From NCBI GenBank assembly GCA_020024675.1, contig JAHHTM010000047.1, positions 1 to 8,070 of the forward strand: 8,070 nt of DNA, written 5' to 3'. The position numbers and the translations under genes are program-made. Every line of letters begins with the position of its first letter. Within the stretch, counting starts at the first letter, position 1. This document shows, one piece after another, positions 1 to 5,606 of the stretch. The notes under the pieces were generated by a model that saw nothing but the letters and a program-made list of their open reading frames with translations, ran no database searches and was not told where the DNA came from. Source of the stretch: Muricomes sp. GTDB taxonomy: Bacteria > Bacillota > Clostridia > Lachnospirales > Lachnospiraceae.

Positions 1-2528
1 GTACACTGATCGTTGAATGCCTGCTCTACCATGTCATCCAGTGTCTCAAGGAAATAGTCTTCATCTACATTATAATCCTTTATTGTTGGTTTGATATCAA
101 TTTCTTTTTTAAGTTCTTCAAGTTTTGCAAGAAGTTTTTCAAATACTTCTTGATCATTTTTTCCGCTTAATCCTACGAAGCGTCCAATTTGAGCATAACG
201 AGCCAATGTGTGTGGGTACTGGTATTGAGGGAATGTTCCCATCTTTGTTGGAACTTCAGCACTGTTATAGCGCATTACATCTGTAAGAATAAGAGCATTT
301 GCAATTCCGTGTGGAATATGGTGGAAAGCTCCAAGTTTGTGTGCCATGGAGTGATTTACACCAAGAAAAGCGTTTGCAAAAGCCATACCTGCCATGCAGG
401 AAGCATTTGCCATGTGGTCTCTTGCTTCTACATCATTTCCATCTTTATATGCACGTGGAAGATAATCAAATACAAGTTTGATAGCCTGTAATGCAAGGCT
501 GTCTGTATAATCAGAAGCCATTACAGATACATATGCTTCAATCGCATGTGTCATAACGTCGATACCAGAAGCACTTGTAAGTCCTTTTGGAGCACTCATC
601 ATATTATCAGTGTCAACAATTGCCATGTTTGGCATAAGTTCGTAGTCTGCAAGTGGCCATTTTACACCTGTATCCTGGTCTGTGATGATTGCAAAAGGTG
701 TAACTTCTGATCCTGTACCAGATGATGTAGGAATAGCAACGAAGTAAGCTTTTTTACCCATTTTTGGGAACTGGTAGATACGTTTTCTGATATCCATGAA
801 GTCCATAGACATGTCTTCAAAATCAACATCAGGGTTTTCGTAAAGTACCCACATGATTTTACCAGCATCCATAGCAGAACCACCACCAAGAGCGATGATA
901 CAATCAGGTTCGAATGCACGCATAGCTGCGGCACCTGCTCTTGCAGAAGCTAAAGAAGGATCTGGTTCTACGTCAGAGAAACAAGTGTGTACAATACCAA
1001 GCTGGTCTAATTTGTCTTCAATACCTTTTGTATAACCGTTTTTATAAAGGAAAGAGTCCGTTACAATGAAACAACGTTTTTTGTTCATTATTGTACCAAG
1101 TTCATCTAATGCAACAGGCATGCATCCTTTTTTGAAGTAAACTTTTTCAGGTGTTCTCATCCAGAGCATGTTTTCTCTCCTTTCAGCTACTGTTTTAATA
1201 TTGATAAGATGTTTTACTCCAACGTTTTCAGAAACTGAGTTTCCACCCCATGATCCACATCCGAGTGTAAGAGAAGGTGTAAGTTTAAAGTTGTAAAGAT
1301 CACCAATACCACCCTGAGAAGAAGGTGTATTGACAAGAATACGACATGTTTTCATAGCATTTGCATGCTTTTCCATTTTTTCTTTTTCAGCAGTATTAAT
1401 ATACAGTGAAGATGTGTGACCATATCCTCCGTCAGCAACAAGCTGTTCTGCTTTTGCAATAGCTTCATCAAATGTTTTTGCACGATACATGGCAAGAACA
1501 GGAGAAAGTTTTTCGTGTGCAAATTCCTCGCTGATATCGACAGAATCTACTTCTCCGATTAATATCTTAGTTTCTTCAGGTACACTTACATTTGCCATAG
1601 CAGCGATTGTAGAGGCCTTCTGTCCAACAATTTTAGCATTCAATGCACCATTAATTAAAATGGTCTTACGTACTTTTTCAAGTTCGTCACCCTTTAAGAA
1701 ATAGCATCCGCGATAGGCAAATTCTTTTTTTACCTTGTCATAAACAGAATCAAGAACCGTAACTGACTGTTCAGAAGCACAGATCATACCATTGTCAAAA
1801 GTTTTTGAGTGGATGATGGAGTTTACAGCAAGACGGATATCAGCAGTATCATCAATGATAACAGGTGTATTTCCTGCACCTACTCCTAATGCTGGCTTAC
1901 CAGAAGAGTAAGCAGCTTTTACCATTCCAGGACCACCTGTTGCAAGAATAATATCTGCTTCAGACATAACAATGTTTGTAAGTTCAAGACTTGGTACATC
2001 AATCCATCCAATGATACCTTCTGGTGCTCCGGCTTTCACAGCAGCTTCAAGTACAACTTTTGCAGCTGCAATTGTACAGCCTTTTGCACGTGGATGTGGG
2101 CTGATGATGATGGCGTTTCTTGTTTTAAGAGCAATCAGAGTTTTAAAAATTGCAGTTGAAGTTGGATTTGTAGTTGGAATAACTGCTGCGATAAGACCAA
2201 TTGGTTCTGCAATTTTTTTAACACCATATACAGTGTCTTCTTCAATAACACCACATGTTTTTGTATTACGATATGCATTATAAATGTATTCAGCAGCATA
2301 ATGGTTTTTGATAACTTTATCTTCAACGATTCCCATTCCTGTTTCTTCTACAGCCATTTTCGCAAGAGGAATACGCATCTTGTCGGCTGCAGTGGCAGCT
2401 GCTTTAAAAATTTTATCTACTTGTTCTTGAGAATATGTAGCAAAGATTTTTTGAACCTTTTTCATTTCATCTATTTTATTCATTAATGCTTCAGGGCTGT
2501 CTACTGTTAAATTCATATTTTTTGGCAT
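1..2528 (-). CDS. adhE: Bifunctional acetaldehyde-CoA/alcohol dehydrogenase AdhE (3' end outside window)
   Basis: AdhE reduces acetyl-CoA to acetaldehyde in its N-terminal aldehyde dehydrogenase domain, then to ethanol in its C-terminal iron alcohol dehydrogenase domain. Each step uses NADH, so it is a main electron sink in fermenters; homologues form cytosolic filaments (spirosomes). The reverse strand reads open for 842 codons from ATG at 2528-2526 to the window edge. Family length is about 860-890, so only the last few tens of residues are missing. ALDH domain, about residues 1-440: ATGGPG (196-201), GVGAGN (215-220), catalytic Cys250 in NGMICASEQ. ADH domain, from about 455: GGGSAMDAGK (548-557, NAD binding) and metal ligands Asp657, His661, His726 and His740, matching E. 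coli D653/H657/H723/H737. The start is set by AGGAGG at 2541-2536, seven bases before ATG. No frameshift or missing catalytic residue is seen. The long open frame and both intact sites make the call secure. Confidence 0.97.
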   Translation of the reverse strand, partial: MPKNMNLTVDSPEALMNKIDEMKKVQKIFATYSQEQVDKIFKAAATAADKMRIPLAKMAVEETGMGIVEDKVIKNHYAAEYIYNAYRNTKTCGVIEEDTVYGVKKIAEPIGLIAAVIPTTNPTSTAIFKTLIALKTRNAIIISPHPRAKGCTIAAAKVVLEAAVKAGAPEGIIGWIDVPSLELTNIVMSEADIILATGGPGMVKAAYSSGKPALGVGAGNTPVIIDDTADIRLAVNSIIHSKTFDNGMICASEQSVTVLDSVYDKVKKEFAYRGCYFLKGDELEKVRKTILINGALNAKIVGQKASTIAAMANVSVPEETKILIGEVDSVDISEEFAHEKLSPVLAMYRAKTFDEAIAKAEQLVADGGYGHTSSLYINTAEKEKMEKHANAMKTCRILVNTPSSQGGIGDLYNFKLTPSLTLGCGSWGGNSVSENVGVKHLINIKTVAERRENMLWMRTPEKVYFKKGCMPVALDELGTIMNKKRCFIVTDSFLYKNGYTKGIEDKLDQLGIVHTCFSDVEPDPSLASARAGAAAMRAFEPDCIIALGGGSAMDAGKIMWVLYENPDVDFEDMSMDFMDIRKRIYQFPKMGKKAYFVAIPTSSGTGSEVTPFAIITDQDTGVKWPLADYELMPNMAIVDTDNMMSAPKGLTSASGIDVMTHAIEAYVSVMASDYTDSLALQAIKLVFDYLPRAYKDGNDVEARDHMANASCMAGMAFANAFLGVNHSMAHKLGAFHHIPHGIANALILTDVMRYNSAEVPTKMGTFPQYQYPHTLARYAQIGRFVGLSGKNDQEVFEKLLAKLEELKKEIDIKPTIKDYNVDEDYFLETLDDMVEQAFNDQC

Positions 2529-2573
2529 TTGAAATCCTCCTAATAAAATAACTTTTTTCGCTAGTTGATAATA

Positions 2574-2583
2574 GAAACGTTTC
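2574..2583. promoter_or_regulatory. Perfect 10-bp palindrome GAAACGTTTC in the adhE leader
   Basis: GAAACGTTTC is self-complementary and lies about 34-43 bases downstream of the predicted adhE transcription start, in the untranslated leader. It resembles the half-sites of CcpA cre elements (TGAAA/TTTCA) but without the usual spacing, and is nearer the variable cre form described in solventogenic clostridia. It has no loop, so it would not act as an RNA hairpin. Protein binding is inference only. Confidence 0.3.
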
Positions 2584-2591
2584 ATAAAAGT

Positions 2592-2609
2592 ATGTTAAAT
2601 AAATAACAA
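2592..2609. promoter_or_regulatory. Candidate Rex operator O1, just downstream of the adhE start site
   Basis: ATGTTAA-ATAA-ATAACAA matches 12 of the 14 defined positions of the clostridial Rex operator TTGTTAA-N4-TTAACAA. Rex is the NADH/NAD+-sensing repressor that commonly controls adhE in Firmicutes. The site lies about 8-25 bases downstream of the predicted transcription start, a position where binding would block initiation or early elongation. No rex gene is in the window, so the regulator is inferred. Confidence 0.65.
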
Positions 2610-2623
2610 ACCTTACGAGCTAT

Positions 2624-2652
2624 ATTATAAGAGATTGATAAAGATTTGTCAA
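2624..2652 (-). promoter_or_regulatory. Sigma-A promoter of adhE
   Basis: On the reverse strand a perfect -35 TTGACA (2652-2647) and a perfect -10 TATAAT (2629-2624) are separated by exactly 17 bases. Transcription should begin near 2617, giving a leader of about 89 bases before the ATG at 2528. A consensus promoter this strong usually needs a repressor, which fits the Rex-like operators on both sides of it. Confidence 0.85.
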
Positions 2653-2653
2653 T
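2636..2653. promoter_or_regulatory. Weaker Rex-like site O2 covering the adhE -35 element
   Basis: TTGATAA-AGAT-TTGTCAA has the 7-4-7 geometry of a Rex operator and matches 11 of 14 defined positions. It is the core of a 22-bp imperfect palindrome (2633-2654, 9 of 10 base pairs around a 2-base centre). Because it contains the whole TTGACA -35 box, part of the match is forced by the promoter; treat it as possible only. Confidence 0.35.
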
Positions 2654-2659
2654 CATTAT

Positions 2660-2677
2660 TTGATAAAAAAATAACAA
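2660..2677. promoter_or_regulatory. Candidate Rex operator O3 upstream of the adhE -35
   Basis: TTGATAA-AAAA-ATAACAA matches 12 of 14 defined positions of TTGTTAA-N4-TTAACAA. It sits eight bases upstream of the adhE -35 box and about 30 bases from the candidate spoVT -35. Together with O1 it brackets the adhE promoter, with site centres 68 bases apart, which could allow cooperative binding or looping. The AT-rich background raises the chance of a random match, so this is less sure than O1. Confidence 0.5.
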
Positions 2678-2706
2678 AGATTTTTTGCGTGAAAAATTAA
2701 TAGGTA

Positions 2707-2736
2707 GCATAAATCTTTTTGTTTTTGCAGATACTA
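2707..2736 (+). promoter_or_regulatory. Candidate sigma-G promoter of spoVT
   Basis: GCATA (2707-2711) fits the sigma-G -35 consensus GHATR fully. GATACTA (2730-2736) fits the -10 consensus CATNHTA at all but the first base. The spacer is 18 bases. In Bacillus subtilis spoVT is transcribed by forespore sigma-G, so the match is in the expected place. Start would fall near 2744, about 34 bases before the spoVT ATG. No good sigma-A promoter is visible here. Confidence 0.5.
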
Positions 2737-2777
2737 TTTCCAATCGTGGAAAGTACAGTAAATGGAGGAAACTATGT

Positions 2778-3323
2778 ATGAAAGCAACAGGAATTGTAAG
2801 AAGAATCGATGATCTTGGAAGAGTTGTTATACCAAAAGAAATACGTCGGACAATGCGAATAAGAGAAGGAGATCCATTGGAAATTTTTACAGACAGAGAA
2901 GGAGAGGTTATCCTAAAAAAATATTCGCCGATTGGAGAAATGGGAAATTTTGCAAAGCAGTACGCGGATAGTCTGTCAGAAACATTATCTTGTACTGTTT
3001 GTGTTACGGATACAGATCAGGTGATTGCGGCGTCAGGAAGTGGAAAAAGGGAATTGTTGGAAAAATATATAACAGCGGAACTAGAAAAAGTAGTGCAGGG
3101 AAGGGAACAAGTTCTGGCAACTTGTAATGAATCTTCGTGGATAGAGGTTGTTCCAGAAATAAAAATTTTTACAGAGCAAGTGATATGTCCCATTTTGTCT
3201 GCTGGTGATGCAATAGGTTCGATTATTTTATTATCAAAAAGCAATAAAGCAATGTTTGGAAATTCGGAAATGAATGTTGCCAGATCAGCAGCCAATTTTT
3301 TGGGAAAGCAGATGGAACAATAA
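2778..3323 (+). CDS. spoVT: Stage V sporulation protein T, AbrB-family transcriptional regulator
   Basis: SpoVT is a forespore DNA-binding regulator that adjusts sigma-G-dependent genes late in sporulation and affects spore germination. The 181-residue product matches the family length (178 in B. subtilis). Residues 1-50 form the swapped-hairpin AbrB DNA-binding domain, beginning MKATGIVRRIDDLGRVVIPK and followed by IRRTMRIREGDPLEIF. Residues from about 55 to the end form the GAF-like regulatory domain, including CTVCVTDTDQVIAASG and CPILSAGDAIGSIILLS. An in-frame ATG exists at 2685, but the family starts at MKATGI and GGAGG at 2764-2768 stands nine bases before ATG 2778, so the 31-residue extension is rejected. 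The gene diverges from adhE, has a candidate sigma-G promoter upstream and is closed by a hairpin at 3325-3384. It implies an endospore-forming organism, or a recent descendant of one. Confidence 0.95.
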   Translation: MKATGIVRRIDDLGRVVIPKEIRRTMRIREGDPLEIFTDREGEVILKKYSPIGEMGNFAKQYADSLSETLSCTVCVTDTDQVIAASGSGKRELLEKYITAELEKVVQGREQVLATCNESSWIEVVPEIKIFTEQVICPILSAGDAIGSIILLSKSNKAMFGNSEMNVARSAANFLGKQMEQ

Positions 3324-3324
3324 T

Positions 3325-3384
3325 AATATGCATGCTTATCAGTGGAAAACAGAAAGTCTGTGTGGATAAGCATGCATATTTTTT
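3325..3384 (+). terminator. Long-stem terminator-like hairpin after spoVT
   Basis: A perfect 16-bp inverted repeat (3325-3340 and 3365-3380, AATATGCATGCTTATC and its complement) starts one base after the spoVT stop and runs into six T's (3379-3384). The 24-base loop holds a second small hairpin, ACAGA/TCTGT (3349-3353 and 3357-3361). The stem is AT-rich but long. It probably ends the spoVT transcript and isolates the next gene. Confidence 0.75.
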
Positions 3385-3429
3385 GAAAAATGTTCATAGG
3401 GTGTAGAAATAAAAAGGGGAGGTATTTAT

Positions 3430-3816
3430 ATGGAAAGGAATAAAAGTGTTATTAATGGTTATGTGGAAAAAGTGTTTTGGCTTATTAAATCATTATTATG
3501 TGCTTATGTTGTAACCGGAATTTTGCTGGCATTTATTACGTTTCTTCTCTATAAGTGGGAAATTAGTGAAACAAAAATAATGGCAGGGGTGATGGCAGTC
3601 TACATATTATCAACATTTGCCGGAGGAATTTTAGTGGGGAAACTGGCAAAACGAAGAAAATTTTTATGGGGGTTTCTGGAAGGATTTTTCTATTTTTGTG
3701 TGTTGTTTTTTGTTTCTTATGGAATTTACCATTCACTTCAAAATGGAGGCGTAAATGTATTGACTGTGTTCTTGCTTTGTACAGCAGGAGGAACGATAGG
3801 AGGAATGATTTCCTGA
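3430..3816 (+). CDS. Small four-helix membrane protein, TIGR04086 family
   Basis: The function of this family is unknown. The 128-residue product is almost entirely hydrophobic, with four predicted membrane helices at about 19-41, 49-70, 79-100 and 107-127. The loop between helices 2 and 3 is basic (KLAKRRK, 71-77), which by the positive-inside rule should face the cytoplasm. Glycine-rich turns occur in helix 2 (FAGGILVG) and helix 4 (TAGGTIGGMI). No signal peptide or enzyme motif is seen. ATG 3430 is preceded by GGGGAGG (3416-3422) at seven bases. Assignment to TIGR04086 (YrzE-like) rests on the helix pattern, size, and position just upstream of a SCIFF gene, where this family is commonly found in Clostridia. 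Only a weak promoter (TTGAAA at 3383 with TAGAAA at 3404) is visible. A job in peptide handling or Sec export would be guilt by association only. Confidence 0.8.
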   Translation: MERNKSVINGYVEKVFWLIKSLLCAYVVTGILLAFITFLLYKWEISETKIMAGVMAVYILSTFAGGILVGKLAKRRKFLWGFLEGFFYFCVLFFVSYGIYHSLQNGGVNVLTVFLLCTAGGTIGGMIS

Positions 3817-3841
3817 AAAAGTGGTATTATAAAAAAACTCT

Positions 3842-3869
3842 TTCAAAATAAGAAACAGTATGGTATAAT
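3842..3869 (+). promoter_or_regulatory. Extended -10 promoter of scfA
   Basis: TGGTATAAT (3861-3869) is a perfect extended -10 element. A weak -35, TTCAAA (3842-3847), lies 16 bases upstream of TATAAT. Transcription would start near 3876, about 42 bases before the scfA ATG, giving the peptide gene its own promoter. The -10 is also part of an inverted repeat (3858-3888), which could be an operator. Confidence 0.7.
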
Positions 3870-3888
3870 GCTATGAAGAATACCATGC
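3858..3888. repeat. Inverted repeat overlapping the scfA -10 and start site
   Basis: ATGGTAT (3860-3866) pairs with ATACCAT (3880-3886). One wobble and one G-C pair extend each arm to nine bases, GTATGGTAT and ATACCATGC. The 13-base centre contains the predicted transcription start. The layout is that of a possible repressor operator, but no known regulator's consensus is recognised, and short AT-rich repeats arise by chance. Confidence 0.35.
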
Positions 3889-3917
3889 GTGAAGCAGGAA
3901 GGATAGGAGGAAAGAAC

Positions 3918-4067
3918 ATGAAACATATCAAAACATTGAATAAACAGACATTAAACAATACAATGAAAAAAGGTGGATGTGGCGAATGCCAGACATCATG
4001 CCAGTCTGCATGTAAGACTTCTTGTACAGTAGGAAATCAGACATGTGAAAACGAAAACAGAAAATAG
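3918..4067 (+). CDS. scfA: SCIFF ranthipeptide precursor (six cysteines in forty-five)
   Basis: This is the precursor of a ribosomally made, post-translationally modified peptide in the SCIFF family, substrate of the radical SAM enzyme encoded next. The 49 residues split into a basic leader (1-20, MKHIKTLN to KKGG) and a cysteine-rich core with Cys at 21, 24, 28, 32, 36 and 43. The conserved blocks CGECQTSCQSACKTSCTVGN are present. From memory, the Clostridium thermocellum homologue CteA carries a Cys32-Thr37 thioether; Cys32 and Thr37 are both present here with the same numbering. The start is set by AGGAGG (3905-3910), seven bases before ATG 3918. An in-frame ATG at 3873 coincides with the predicted transcription start and is rejected. 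The gene has its own promoter, and a hairpin (4090-4119) separates it from scfB. Family identity is certain; the mature structure and role are not. Confidence 0.96.
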   Translation: MKHIKTLNKQTLNNTMKKGGCGECQTSCQSACKTSCTVGNQTCENENRK

Positions 4068-4089
4068 TACATATCGTATTATTATGTTT

Positions 4090-4119
4090 GTAAGGCAGCG
4101 ACTTCGGCCGCTGCCTTAC
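4090..4119 (+). promoter_or_regulatory. UUCG-capped GC-rich hairpin between scfA and scfB, no T-tract
   Basis: An 11-bp perfect stem (GTAAGGCAGCG at 4090-4100 with its complement at 4109-4119) continues past an A-C mismatch to a C-G pair closing a UUCG tetraloop (4103-4106). The sequence after it (GCTTGTTACAG) has no U-run, so it is not a standard intrinsic terminator. It is more likely an RNA stability or processing element that protects the scfA message 3' end, or a partial terminator or attenuator before scfB. Confidence 0.7.
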
Positions 4120-4184
4120 GCTTGTTACAGAAAAAACAATTTTCTGTTATGCTTTAATTTTAAATGAAAGAGAGGGTACCTGTT

Positions 4185-5606
4185 GTGATACATCAGTACC
4201 AAAATAATGGTTATAATATAGTTCTCGATGTGAATAGCGGTTCTGTTCATGTTGTAGACCAGATCGCATATGATGTGATCGCATGTATGGAAGAGATGAA
4301 TCCTAACCATACAAAAGAGTCTCTTATGGAAAAAGAGACATTGGAATATCTTTGTAATAAATTAAAAGATACATATGACGAAGAAGATTTAAAAGATGTT
4401 CTTGAAGCAGTTGCAGAATTAACAGAAGCAGGACAACTGTTTTCAAGAGACATATATGAAGATTATATTGATGTAGTAAAGCAAAGAAAAACTGTTGTCA
4501 AAGCTCTTTGCCTTCATATTGCGCATGATTGCAACCTTGCATGTAAGTATTGTTTTGCAGAAGAGGGTGAATATCATGGAAGAAGAGCTCTTATGTCTTA
4601 CGAAGTAGGTAAAAAGGCACTTGATTTCCTGATTGAAAATTCAGGAAACCGAAGAAATCTGGAAGTAGACTTCTTCGGTGGAGAACCACTTATGAATTGG
4701 CAGGTTGTAAAAGACCTGGTAGCCTATGGTCGTGAGCAGGAAAAAATACATGATAAACATTTCCGTTTTACTTTAACGACAAATGGAGTACTTTTAAATG
4801 ATGAAATTCAGGAATTTGTTAATAAAGAAATGGACAATGTAGTTCTTAGCATGGATGGAAGAAAAGAAGTTCATGATAAAATGCGTCCATTTAGAAATGG
4901 AAAAGGAAGTTATGATCTGATTGTTCCAAAATTCCAAAAACTGGCAGACAGTCGTGACCAGGAACGTTACTATATAAGAGGAACATTTACAAGGGACAAT
5001 CTTGATTTCTCAAATGACATTCTGCATTATGCAGAGCTTGGGTTTAAACAAATTTCTATTGAACCAGTTGTAGGAGATGACACAGATCCATATGCAATCA
5101 GAGAATGTGATCTTCCACAGATCATGAGTGAATATGATAAACTGGCTAAGATTATGGTAGATAGAGAACGTGAAGGAAGAGGATTTACATTTTTCCATTT
5201 CATGCTTGATCTAGAAGGTGGTCCATGCCTGTCTAAGAGATTATCTGGATGTGGATCAGGTACAGAATATCTGGCTGTTACACCTTGGGGAGATCTTTAT
5301 CCATGTCATCAGTTTGTTGGTGATGAAAAATTCATTATGGGAAATGTAGATGATGGCATTACAAAGCCTGAGATTGCGGATGAATTCAGAGGATGTAATG
5401 TATATACAAAAGATAAATGTAAAAATTGTTTCGCAAAATTCTACTGTAGTGGTGGCTGTATGGCCAACTCCTACAAATTCCATAATACAATTTTTGATTC
5501 TTATGATATCAGTTGCGAGATGGAGCGTAAACGTGTAGAATGTGCGATTATGATTAAAGCTGCACTGGCAGATGAAGAAAGGGATGAGGAACATGAAGAA
5601 AAATAA
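4185..5606 (+). CDS. scfB: Radical SAM/SPASM thioether-forming SCIFF peptide maturase
   Basis: ScfB (CteB in C. thermocellum) uses S-adenosylmethionine and iron-sulfur clusters to join a Cys sulfur of ScfA to a carbon of another residue, making a ranthipeptide thioether. Residues below count from GTG 4185 (473 aa). About 1-85 form the N-terminal leader-recognition (RRE-like) region, starting IHQYQNNGYNIVLD. The radical SAM motif CNLACKYC gives Cys116, Cys120 and Cys123, followed by DFFGGEPL (162-169). The SPASM domain holds C356-x12-G369-x4-C374, C412-x2-C415-x5-C421-x3-C425 and C444, with further Cys at 348 and 404, so both auxiliary clusters look intact. The start is uncertain: ATG 4164 adds seven residues but has no ribosome site, whereas GAGAGGG (4170-4176) stands eight bases before GTG 4185 and the family begins at about that IHQY. 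It lies 117 bases after scfA and its last 14 bases overlap secDF. The C-terminus is very acidic. Confidence 0.96.
   Translation: MIHQYQNNGYNIVLDVNSGSVHVVDQIAYDVIACMEEMNPNHTKESLMEKETLEYLCNKLKDTYDEEDLKDVLEAVAELTEAGQLFSRDIYEDYIDVVKQRKTVVKALCLHIAHDCNLACKYCFAEEGEYHGRRALMSYEVGKKALDFLIENSGNRRNLEVDFFGGEPLMNWQVVKDLVAYGREQEKIHDKHFRFTLTTNGVLLNDEIQEFVNKEMDNVVLSMDGRKEVHDKMRPFRNGKGSYDLIVPKFQKLADSRDQERYYIRGTFTRDNLDFSNDILHYAELGFKQISIEPVVGDDTDPYAIRECDLPQIMSEYDKLAKIMVDREREGRGFTFFHFMLDLEGGPCLSKRLSGCGSGTEYLAVTPWGDLYPCHQFVGDEKFIMGNVDDGITKPEIADEFRGCNVYTKDKCKNCFAKFYCSGGCMANSYKFHNTIFDSYDISCEMERKRVECAIMIKAALADEERDEEHEEK

Noticed and set aside
1972..2283. 103-codon open frame on the plus strand inside adhE, and similar shorter ones at 189, 853 and 1489
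   Set aside because: They are antisense shadows of the adhE reading frame, with low-complexity translations and no ribosome sites, while the adhE frame is intact throughout.
2551..2591. ACTTTT...AAAAGT inverted repeat in the adhE leader as a riboswitch or attenuator
   Set aside because: Arms are six AT-rich bases with a 29-base loop, there is no terminator, and no known riboswitch core is recognisable.
2685..2777. N-terminal 31-residue extension of spoVT from ATG 2685
   Set aside because: It has no ribosome site, it runs through the candidate sigma-G promoter and start site, and SpoVT proteins begin at MKATGI, which has GGAGG nine bases upstream.
3017..3397. 126-codon minus-strand open frame across spoVT and its terminator
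   Set aside because: It is antisense to spoVT's GAF domain and starts in its coding sequence; the translation has no recognisable family.
3873..3917. Longer SCIFF start at ATG 3873
   Set aside because: It lies at or before the predicted transcription start (about 3876), lacks a ribosome site, and the family starts at MKHIKTLN, which has AGGAGG seven bases upstream.
4127..4147. ACAGAAAA/TTTTCTGT hairpin as a terminator before scfB
   Set aside because: It is only eight AT-rich base pairs with no following T-run; noted only as part of the structured scfA-scfB gap.
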